64,000 nt of DNA from Semisulcospira habei (Eukaryota; Mollusca; Gastropoda; Semisulcospiridae), in assembly GCA_036245525.1 (NCBI GenBank), contig BTPG01000001.1, forward strand, positions 178,775,958 to 178,839,957, written 5' to 3'. Positions 28,978-36,979 of this stretch are shown here, one piece after another. Under the pieces are notes generated by a model. The model was not told where the DNA came from. It worked only from the letters and a program-made list of their open reading frames with translations, and made no database searches. The position numbers were made by a program, and so were the translations under genes. Positions within the stretch are counted from its first letter, which is position 1, and every line of letters begins with the position of its first letter.

Positions 28978-31077
28978 CTACCGCGAGAGAATTTTTTCCA
29001 AGTTTTTCTGCTGGCCCTTTACATTTGGGATCTTAGTTACTGTGAAGAGAATCCCGTTAGAAATTTGTCCAAGTTTCGCGGGTGGCCATTTCAACAGCCA
29101 CTTTGCTTTCCTTCCGTCAATTCCTGCTGAAAAACCCAACTTTGGCGGCTGCAGGGGGCCGGCGGGATTGGTGGACGACAAAACTTTTTCACTGGTTTCT
29201 CGTCGGCAATAGGTTTGCCTGATATGGATTAAGCCTCCGCACTGATTCTGCCCGTATTCAAGTTTCAAATGCGACTTTGCCTTCCATCGTCAATTCCCAG
29301 TGCTGCATGAATAGCCTTGTGCGGCACGGCGTGGCACGACACCCTGTGGTCCGCTAAACTTGTGTGCTTGTTTCTCGTCCAAAATAGGTTCCCCTCTTCG
29401 GCAAGAGGCCTGTGCGCCGATTCTGCCCGTTTTCAAGTTTCAAATGCGACTTTGCCTTCCATCGTCAATTCCCAGTGCTGCATGAATAGCCTTGTGCGGC
29501 ACGGCGTGGCACGACACCCTGTGGTCCGCTAAACTTTTGTGCTTAGTTTCTCGTCCAAAATAGGTTCCCCTCTTCGGCAAGAGGCCTCTGCGCCGATTCT
29601 GCCCGTTTTCAAGTTTCAAATCCGACTTTGCCTTCCATCGTCAATTCCTGCTCAAAACCAGCATGAATAGCCTGGTGCGGCACGACACCCTGTGGTCCGC
29701 TAAACTTTTGTGCTTGTTTCTCGTCCAAAATAGGTTCCCCCTCTTCGGCAAGAGGCCTCTGCGCCGATTCTGCCCGTTTTCAAGTTTCAAATCCGACTTT
29801 GCCTTCCATCGTCAATTCCTGCTCAAAACCAGCATGAATAGCCTGGTGCGGCACTGCGCGGCACGACACCGTGTGTCCGCTAAACTTTTGTGCTTGTTTT
29901 CTCGTCCAAAATAGGTTCCCCTCTTCGGCAAGAGGCCTCTGCGCCGATTCTGCCCGTTTTCAAGTTTCAAATCCGACTTTGCCTTCCATCGTCAATTCCC
30001 AGTGCTGCATGAATAGCCTTGTGCGGCACGGCGTGGCACGACACCCTGTGGTCCGCTAAACTTGTGTGCTTGTTTTCTCGTCCAAAATAGGTTCCCCTCT
30101 TCGGCAAGAGGCCTGTGCGCCGATTCTGCCCGTTTTCAAGTTTCAAATGCGACTTTGCCTTCCATCGTCAATTCCTGCTCAAAACCAGCATGAATAGCCT
30201 GGTGCGGCAGGGCGCGGCACGACACCGTGTGTCCGCTAAACTTGTGTGCTTGTTTTCTCGTCCAAAATAGGTTCCCCTCTTCGGCAAGAGGCCTCTGCGC
30301 CGATTCTGCCCGTTTTCAAGTTTCAAATCCGACTTTGCCTTCCATCGTCAATTCCCAGTGCTGCATGAATAGCCTTGTGCGGCACGGCGTGGCACGACAC
30401 CCTGTGGTCCGCTAAACTTGTGTGCTTGTTTCTCGTCCAAAATAGGTTGCCCTCTTCGGCAAGAGGCCTGTGCGCCGATTCTGCCCGTTTTCAAGTTTGA
30501 AATGCGACTTTGCCTTCCATCCTCAATTCCCAGTGATGCATGAATAGCCTTGTGCGGCACGGCGTGGCACGACACCCTGTGGTCCGCTAAACTTGTGTGC
30601 TTGTTTCTCGTCCAAAATAGGTTCCCCTCTTCGGCAAGAGGCCTGTGCGCCGATTCTGCCAGTTTTCAAGTTTCAAATCCCACCTTGCGTTCCATCGTCA
30701 ATTCCTGCTGAAAACCAGCATTGGTGACTGCAGGGGGCTGGCGGGCTGGTGGACTACAAAACTATTTCGCTTGTTGTTTCTCGTCCGAAATAGCATTTTC
30801 TGTTGCGGAATAATCCTCCGCACCGATTCTTCAACTTTCAAGTCTCAACTCCGACTTTGCCTTCCATCCATCGTCCCCCCTATATATATAGTGATCACGT
30901 TAAACAGGTATTGACGAGCACAGTATAGCAATAAAACCCCTCCACACACCTTCCCCATGATAAAAAGTCGCAGTGCGCACGCTATCCCAGCATTGCACTA
31001 CCACCCCTCTACCCATTACAAATCGTAACAACCCCTGGGCATACACTTTTTGACATCACCCTAGTTCACCCTACCGC

Positions 31078-33177
31078 CTACCGCGAGAGAATTTTTTCCA
31101 AGTTTTTCTGCTGGCCCTTTACATTTGGGATCTTAGTTACTGTGAAGAGAATCCCGTTAGAAATTTGTCCAAGTTTCGCGGGTGGCCATTTCAACAGCCA
31201 CTTTGCTTTCCTTCCGTCAATTCCTGCTGAAAAACCCAACTTTGGCGGCTGCAGGGGGCCGGCGGGATTGGTGGACGACAAAACTTTTTCACTGGTTTCT
31301 CGTCGGCAATAGGTTTGCCTGATATGGATTAAGCCTCCGCACTGATTCTGCCCGTATTCAAGTTTCAAATGCGACTTTGCCTTCCATCGTCAATTCCCAG
31401 TGCTGCATGAATAGCCTTGTGCGGCACGGCGTGGCACGACACCCTGTGGTCCGCTAAACTTGTGTGCTTGTTTCTCGTCCAAAATAGGTTCCCCTCTTCG
31501 GCAAGAGGCCTGTGCGCCGATCCTGCCCGTTTTCAAGTTTCAAATGCGACTTTGCCTTCCATCGTCAATTCCCAGTGCTGCATGAATAGCCTTGTGCGGC
31601 ACGGCGTGGCACGACACCCTGTGGTCCGCTAAACTTTTGTGCTTAGTTTCTCGTCCAAAATAGGTTCCCCTCTTCGGCAAGAGGCCTCTGCGCCGATTCT
31701 GCCCGTTTTCAAGTTTCAAATCCGACTTTGCCTTCCATCGTCAATTCCTGCTCAAAACCAGCATGAATAGCCTGGTGCGGCACGACACCCTGTGGTCCGC
31801 TAAACTTTTGTGCTTGTTTCTCGTCCAAAATAGGTTCCCCCTCTTCGGCAAGAGGCCTCTGCGCCGATTCTGCCCGTTTTCAAGTTTCAAATCCGACTTT
31901 GCCTTCCATCGTCAATTCCTGCTCAAAACCAGCATGAATAGCCTGGTGCGGCACTGCGCGGCACGACACCGTGTGTCCGCTAAACTTTTGTGCTTGTTTT
32001 CTCGTCCAAAATACGTTCCCCTCTTCGGCAAGAGGCCTCTGCGCCGATTCTGCCCGTTTTCAAGTTTCAAATCCGACTTTGCCTTCCATCGTCAATTCCC
32101 AGTGCTGCATGAATAGCCTTGTGCGGCACGGCGTGGCACGACACCCTGTGGTCCGCTAAACTTGTGTGCTTGTTTTCTCGTCCAAAATAGGTTCCCCTCT
32201 TCGGCAAGAGGCCTGTGCGCCGATTCTGCCCGTTTTCAAGTTTCAAATGCGACTTTGCCTTCCATCGTCAATTCCTGCTCAAAACCAGCATGAATAGCCT
32301 GGTGCGGCAGGGCGCGGCACGACACCGTGTGTCCGCTAAACTTGTGTGCTTGTTTTCTCGTCCAAAATAGGTTCCCCTCTTCGGCAAGAGGCCTCTGCGC
32401 CGATTCTGCCCGTTTTCAAGTTTCAAATCCGACTTTGCCTTCCATCGTCAATTCCCAGTGCTGCATGAATAGCCTTGTGCGGCACGGCGTGGCACGACAC
32501 CCTGTGGTCCGCTAAACTTGTGTGCTTGTTTCTCGTCCAAAATAGGTTGCCCTCTTCGGCAAGAGGCCTGTGCGCCGATTCTGCCCGTTTTCAAGTTTGA
32601 AATGCGACTTTGCCTTCCATCCTCAATTCCCAGTGATGCATGAATAGCCTTGTGCGGCACGGCGTGGCACGACACCCTGTGGTCCGCTAAACTTGTGTGC
32701 TTGTTTCTCGTCCAAAATAGGTTCCCCTCTTCGGCAAGAGGCCTGTGCGCCGATTCTGCCAGTTTTCAAGTTTCAAATCCCACCTTGCGTTCCATCGTCA
32801 ATTCCTGCTGAAAACCAGCATTGGTGACTGCAGGGGGCTGGCGGGCTGGTGGACTACAAAACTATTTCGCTTGTTGTTTCTCGTCCGAAATAGCATTTTC
32901 TGTTGCGGAATAATCCTCCGCACCGATTCTTCAACTTTCAAGTCTCAACTCCGACTTTGCCTTCCATCCATCGTCCCCCCTATATATATAGTGATCACGT
33001 TAAACAGGTATTGACGAGCACAGTATAGCAATAAAACCCCTCCACACACCTTCCCCATGATAAAAAGTCGCAGTGCGCACGCTATCCCAGCATTGCACTA
33101 CCACCCCTCTACCCATTACAAATCGTAACAACCCCTGGGCATACACTTTTTGACATCACCCTAGTTCACCCTACCGC
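31078..33177. repeat. Representative 2100-bp higher-order unit (eight canonical monomers)
   Basis: The modal unit length: units starting at 20228, 24075, 28978 and 31078 are all 2100 bp. It has eight canonical monomers plus the diverged segment. The next unit, from 33178, is cut at 33644. Confidence 0.88.
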
Positions 33178-33644
33178 CTACCGCGAGAGAATTTTTTCCA
33201 AGTTTTTCTGCTGGCCCTTTACATTTGGGATCTTAGTTACTGTGAAGAGAATCCCGTTAGAAATTTGTCCAAGTTTCGCGGGTGGCCATTTCAACAGCCA
33301 CTTTGCTTTCCTTCCGTCAATTCCTGCTGAAAAACCCAACTTTGGCGGCTGCAGGGGGCCGGCGGGATTGGTGGACGACAAAACTTTTTCACTGGTTTCT
33401 CGTCGGCAATAGGTTTGCCTGATATGGATTAAGCCTCCGCACTGATTCTGCCCGTATTCAAGTTTCAAATGCGACTTTGCCTTCCATCGTCAATTCCCAG
33501 TGCTGCATGAATAGCCTTGTGCGGCACGGCGTGGCACGACACCCTGTGGTCCGCTAAACTTGTGTGCTTGTTTCTCGTCCAAAATAGGTTCCCCTCTTCG
33601 GCAAGATGCCTGTGCGCCGATTCTGCCCGTTTTCAAGTTTCAAA

Positions 33645-33717
33645 CATATATTTGTACCTGATATATGATGCACAACTCAATATTGCAGAAGGCAGACTAA
33701 GTGGACACATATATTAA
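33645..33717 (+). pseudogene. C-terminal remnant of Polinton major capsid gene
   Basis: The last 24 or so codons of the major capsid protein, ending at TAA 33715-33717, match the end of the full-length copy at 45742 with a few substitutions (for example AEGRLSGHIY here against AESRLSGHIY there). Everything upstream is satellite. The satellite happens to be open in the same frame, so a chimeric ORF runs from about 33517 into this remnant. I read that fusion as accidental. Confidence 0.88.
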
Positions 33718-33736
33718 AATTATATTGTGTATTAAA

Positions 33737-34348
33737 ATGAACCGGAGCTTAATGACCCTTGACCCACACTGTGGCTTATTTGTTGGTGCCACAGGGTGTG
33801 GGAAAACTGAATTCGTACTTGACTTATTACAAACAAGATACATCCACCATTTTGAAAACATTGTAATATTTTGTCCTACAATCAAACACAACAAAGCTTA
33901 TCACAACCGTTTATTCATTTGGACTGACAACAACATATACTTAGTTGACCCTGAAAAGAAACTGAATGAATACCTACAATATTTTTACAAGCAATTTGAA
34001 GGACAGCCAACTTTGTTTATTGTTGATGACTGCTCTGCAGAGAAAGACATTGTCAAGAAGAGAAACACTCTAGCAGAACTTGCCTTCAGTGGCAGACACG
34101 CAAATGTAAGTGTATGGATTCTCACTCAAAAATATAATGCTGTACTGAAAGATTTTCGAGAACAGTTAAAATTTATCTGTTTGTTTTACTGCAAGGATCG
34201 TGACAGCTTTGAAGACTGTCTCAGAGAAAACGACGTCATACCAAATAAACATGAACGTGATGATGTAAAAAATAAACTGAAATCAACTAAGCATCTAAAG
34301 CTCATTTTAAAGACAGATCAGCCCACAGGGTATGAGTTAGTAAATTAA
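33737..34348 (+). CDS. Polinton genome-packaging ATPase (A32/FtsK-HerA type)
   Basis: A 203-aa P-loop ATPase expected to drive DNA packaging into the capsid. Walker A is GATGCGKT at residues 17-24; Walker B is the hydrophobic strand ending in VDD at about 93-99. Downstream lies a WILTQ segment where these enzymes usually have a sensor-like motif. The short length and the Walker A very close to the N-terminus fit the A32-like packaging ATPases of Polintons and related viruses. I chose the ATG at 33737 (preceded by TATTAAA) rather than the upstream in-frame ATG at 33701, because 33701 overlaps the capsid stop and the second copy offers the same choice. The ORF is intact. It differs from the copy at 45111-45722 at seven residues. 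The capsid remnant lies just upstream and the 177-aa gene starts 28 bp after the stop. Confidence 0.9.
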   Translation: MNRSLMTLDPHCGLFVGATGCGKTEFVLDLLQTRYIHHFENIVIFCPTIKHNKAYHNRLFIWTDNNIYLVDPEKKLNEYLQYFYKQFEGQPTLFIVDDCSAEKDIVKKRNTLAELAFSGRHANVSVWILTQKYNAVLKDFREQLKFICLFYCKDRDSFEDCLRENDVIPNKHERDDVKNKLKSTKHLKLILKTDQPTGYELVN

Positions 34349-34376
34349 TTTTTGTTTTTTTTAAATAACAATATAA

Positions 34377-34910
34377 ATGAACCCTGATGAAATCCTTCTA
34401 TTGAATGATATCAATGCTGTAGAGAACAAAGACTTAGACTCTAAGAAACAGCGTCTATTGTCTGTAATTGTCTCAGGCAAATCAAAGACTTATCTTGGGA
34501 AACAATACATGACAGATGATATTGAATCTCTTACGGCTGATGAACTAATCAAGCTTCATTCAAAATATGAAAATCACATCGCTTCACTACTGACTCGTGA
34601 TCTGAGTCGATCTCTTGTCTGTCTATACACAAAAGCAGTGAGTCACTTCCTACCGGTAGACACTGACAGTCTATCACACGACCTTGAAAGCAATCCTATT
34701 GTTTCAAGTTCAATTGGCAAATTAGCATGTGTCATGTTTTACAAGTTTGGAAATTACCTTGCACCTGTCATAACATTGCTTGTTACCGGGAGTCATATTG
34801 ATTTTACGAAAATAAATTTTACTGCAGAAGAAAATGGACGAAACCCAGACGACTCCACAACTGAACCCGGACCCTGTTTTGACACAGGTTCAAACTGTGA
34901 CGAAGACTAA
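34377..34910 (+). CDS. Polinton-associated protein of unknown function (177 aa)
   Basis: An intact ORF with ATG preceded by AATATAA. The first two thirds are charged and probably helical (an LTADELIKLHSKYE segment around residues 52-66). A moderately hydrophobic stretch, FYKFGNYLAPVITLLV, lies near residues 122-137, and the tail is acidic. It has no catalytic motif I recognise. A similar gene next to the ATPase and integrase is familiar from cnidarian Polinton-like loci, from recollection only, so I call it element-encoded. Its last 77 bp overlap, in another frame, the start of the next gene. Confidence 0.72.
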   Translation: MNPDEILLLNDINAVENKDLDSKKQRLLSVIVSGKSKTYLGKQYMTDDIESLTADELIKLHSKYENHIASLLTRDLSRSLVCLYTKAVSHFLPVDTDSLSHDLESNPIVSSSIGKLACVMFYKFGNYLAPVITLLVTGSHIDFTKINFTAEENGRNPDDSTTEPGPCFDTGSNCDED

Positions 34911-35297
34911 AAGTCCAGGCAGGGTTGAGGCTGGAAAAAGATTAGCCGAATATAATAGGCAAAAAAAAAATTACAGCTTCAAACACAAACAGGAAAGGCT
35001 CATGTAACTAATCAGGTGTCAGCACCGTCAGGACCGACAGGACCAGTGTCAATACCGTCAGGACTGACACACCCTCATCAAAGTGAGAGACAAACAACTA
35101 AGTCTGACCCTGAAACAACAAAATATATAGTTGCCGGATTTGTTGTCGGATTTGGTTACGTAGGTTATCAATTATACAAAAAATACAAACCACAGACTCG
35201 TACAGTGACCAAAAAATCAGACACTCCAAAAACAAAACCAGAAGTCGCCACATTACCAGTAACATCCAAAGCCGTTGACCCATTTTATATGCAGTAA
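34834..35297 (+). pseudogene. Polinton single-pass membrane protein, interrupted at a 10-A run
   Basis: The reading frame opens at ATG 34834, inside the end of the 177-aa gene in a different frame. It runs through a basic segment (SPGRVEAGKRLAEYNRQKKK) and meets ten A residues at 34961-34970. In the original frame translation stops soon after, at about 35005. In the frame one base away it continues to TAA 35295-35297 with a collagen-like SGPTGPV stretch, a transmembrane helix (YIVAGFVVGFGYVGYQLY) and a lysine-rich tail. The organisation (basic N-part, one membrane helix near the C-end) suggests a small virion or membrane protein. The break may be a mutation, a sequencing error in the homopolymer, or a slippery site; the sequence alone cannot decide. 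The downstream frame by itself has no good ATG. Confidence 0.65.
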
Positions 35298-35332
35298 ATA
35301 AAAATATTATTTTAATTTTTCTTGCCTAAGAA

Positions 35333-35563
35333 ATGAACGACTCAAAAAATTTAATGAACCTTGTGTATCACTCTGCCGTAATCAGCGGATTAGCAGTAGC
35401 TTATTCTATGCTGGGGAAAAGTCTACTCAAAATGAAATCAGCAGACCTCAGTAGACTCGATTTCGAAGACAGCGCTAAGCTAATTGTAGTTGTAACAGCG
35501 TCGATTGCGACAAAAGATTTTCTTGTCAAGCAAGGAATTATTCCCGAAAATGTTTCTATGTAA
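35333..35563 (+). CDS. Polinton small hydrophobic protein (76 aa)
   Basis: A short intact ORF of 76 residues with one clear hydrophobic helix at about residues 12-30 (YHSAVISGLAVAYSMLG) and a second apolar segment near 50-62 (KLIVVVTASIATKDFL). Polinton loci carry similar small membrane proteins near the integrase, and a virion-membrane or capsid-associated role is plausible but unproven. The stop codon sits in TAAATAAA, supplying a possible polyadenylation signal 12 bp before the next gene. Confidence 0.68.
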   Translation: MNDSKNLMNLVYHSAVISGLAVAYSMLGKSLLKMKSADLSRLDFEDSAKLIVVVTASIATKDFLVKQGIIPENVSM

Positions 35564-35574
35564 ATAAAATAAAT

Positions 35575-36009
35575 ATGGCGACGATAGCTATTATGATTGG
35601 TGGAGCGATGGTTAACGCATTGGCTTTCAGTGGCTCAAACTATCTCTTTTCAAAAATGGATAGAGAAGAATCTGCAGAAGAAATGAAACGTCACAATGAA
35701 GCATCTGAGAAATTAGCACAGGCACAACAGGCGTATGAGAAACAAAGAATTGAGAAACTTGATTTCATAAATGAAAAACTGAGGCTAGAAGGCCACGCAC
35801 AACATACGTTTTCAAATACAGACGAAGCAATCAGGGAATATTTTCTTGTCACAGGTGAAGACATGTCTATACCGAAACCAAAACTAAGTGACTATTACAA
35901 ACCGAGTACAGAACAAAGAAATGGAGAGATAATCTTTGTTCTAGTGCGAATGACATTTGTTTATTTTACAGGAGTTTTCATTGCTAGAAAAAATGGCAGC
36001 CAAAAATAA
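35575..36009 (+). CDS. Polinton coiled-coil protein, function unknown (144 aa)
   Basis: An intact ORF starting with a hydrophobic N-terminal segment (IAIMIGGAMVNALAFSGSNYLF, residues 4-25). This is followed by a long charged, probably coiled-coil region at about residues 30-75, rich in E, K and Q. A second hydrophobic stretch, IIFVLVRMTFVYFTGVFIA, lies near the end. The final residues overlap the integrase start by 17 bp in another frame. The context indicates an element-encoded structural or membrane protein. A splice-acceptor-like TTTATTTTACAG at 35959-35970 could mean the last residues are not really translated this way. Confidence 0.65.
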   Translation: MATIAIMIGGAMVNALAFSGSNYLFSKMDREESAEEMKRHNEASEKLAQAQQAYEKQRIEKLDFINEKLRLEGHAQHTFSNTDEAIREYFLVTGEDMSIPKPKLSDYYKPSTEQRNGEIIFVLVRMTFVYFTGVFIARKNGSQK

Positions 36010-36979
36010 ACTATCGAAAATATATTACTCACCATCAGGGTATTGGAAAGGAGCAACAGCTATTCAGAAATTACATGCCGCTGTGGGCGGAGATATAACA
36101 CTCAATCAAGTCAAGCAATGGTTACAGAGACAGGCAATTTGGCAGATATATCTCCCTGCTCCAAGAAAGATATCTAGACCTCATTTTGAGAACACTACCC
36201 CAAATGACACACACCAAATGGACCTCCTGTTCTTACCACATGATACAATAAGAAAGAAACGATACAAGTACGCACTGACTGTTGTAGACATTGCTTCAAG
36301 GTACAAAGACGCTGAACCCATATCTGACAAAACTGCTAACACTGTTGCGACTGCTTTATCTAGTATCTATAAAAGAGGCCCTTTAAGATACCCCAGACTA
36401 GTGCAAGTTGATGATGGATCAGAATTCAAAGGTGCAGTTAATCAGTTATTTGCTAAGCATGGTGTACTGGTCAGACGCGGTATTCCAGGTGTACACAGAT
36501 CACAGGCAATTGTAGAGAACTTTAACAAACAGTTATCAGAAAGACTTTTCAGTTACCAGTATTCTAAGGAACTCATGCATGACACCCGTAACACGGAGTG
36601 GGTAAAGAGATTACCACATGTGATAAAAGCAATGAACAATGAAGGACACCCAAAACCTGCTGACGCTATTAAATTGAAATCAATTACAGAGCCAAAAACA
36701 GGACCAACCCCAACCCCAACCCCAGCACCAGACACAAGTTTATTTACTAAACAGGTGAGATATTTATATCAGCCAGGGGAGGCTGAGAACGACGTAAAGC
36801 GCAGGGCAACAGACCCCATCTGGTCAACATCTGTACACAATATAAAAAAAATAATTCCTGGTCCTGACGGTCCAGACGCAACAATATATTACCTGTACGA
36901 CCCTGCACCCCAGAGGGCATTTGTCAGAGAAGAATTACAGATTATTCCCCCAGACACCGTTACTCATTTCAGTAACTAA
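35993..36979 (+). CDS. Polinton retroviral-type (rve, DDE) integrase
   Basis: A 328-aa integrase expected to insert the linear element into host DNA. The catalytic triad is visible: D77 in HQMDLLFLP, D140 in VQVDDGSEF and E175 in AIVENFNKQL, with about 34 residues between the second D and the E, as in the rve fold. ALTVVDIASRY at about 93-103 is the usual core strand. No HHCC zinc finger is evident before the core. After the core comes a proline/threonine-rich linker (PTPTPTPAP, near residue 240) and then a small C-terminal domain with conserved-looking tryptophan and tyrosines. I chose ATG 35993 over an upstream TTG frame extension. The 3' end overlaps the PolB 3' end on the other strand by 45 bp. 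No stop or frameshift is seen. Confidence 0.9.
   Translation: MAAKNKLSKIYYSPSGYWKGATAIQKLHAAVGGDITLNQVKQWLQRQAIWQIYLPAPRKISRPHFENTTPNDTHQMDLLFLPHDTIRKKRYKYALTVVDIASRYKDAEPISDKTANTVATALSSIYKRGPLRYPRLVQVDDGSEFKGAVNQLFAKHGVLVRRGIPGVHRSQAIVENFNKQLSERLFSYQYSKELMHDTRNTEWVKRLPHVIKAMNNEGHPKPADAIKLKSITEPKTGPTPTPTPAPDTSLFTKQVRYLYQPGEAENDVKRRATDPIWSTSVHNIKKIIPGPDGPDATIYYLYDPAPQRAFVREELQIIPPDTVTHFSN

Larger units (their letters stand above)
1..33644. repeat. Satellite DNA array with higher-order repeat structure
   Basis: Tandem array open at the left edge of the window and ending at 33644, where Polinton sequence begins. The basic monomer is about 171-181 bp. Monomers are organised into higher-order units, each carrying one diverged segment. 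Using the start of the conserved block just after CACCCTACCGCCTACCG as anchor, that block recurs at about 1755, 4207, 6647, 8922, 11164, 13263, 15540, 17782, 20228, 22328, 24075, 26175, 28978, 31078 and 33178. The resulting unit lengths are 2452, 2440, 2275, 2242, 2099, 2277, 2242, 2446, 2100, 1747, 2100, 2803, 2100 and 2100 bp. Lengths other than 2100 are explained by gain or loss of whole monomers, plus one 33-bp deletion. Corresponding positions in different units look nearly identical by eye. Many short ORFs occur on both strands, but they are the same repeat read in different frames. A centromeric or heterochromatic role is possible but not shown by the sequence. Confidence 0.97.

Noticed and set aside
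340..33468. Dozens of ORFs of 60-140 codons on both strands of the satellite, with strongly conserved translations
   Set aside because: They recur with the repeat period in several overlapping frames, use mostly non-ATG starts, and change frame wherever a monomer is gained or lost. Conservation follows from DNA identity, not protein selection.
1..33644. CRISPR array or tandem RNA genes (5S, tRNA)
   Set aside because: The repeats are about 175 bp with no unique spacers; no tRNA boxes, 5S control region or rRNA-like sequence are seen.
33697..33894. Minus-strand 65-aa ORF over the ATPase start, and its mirror at 45565-45894
   Set aside because: Both are antisense to the Walker A region of the two ATPase copies and exist only because the copies are alike.
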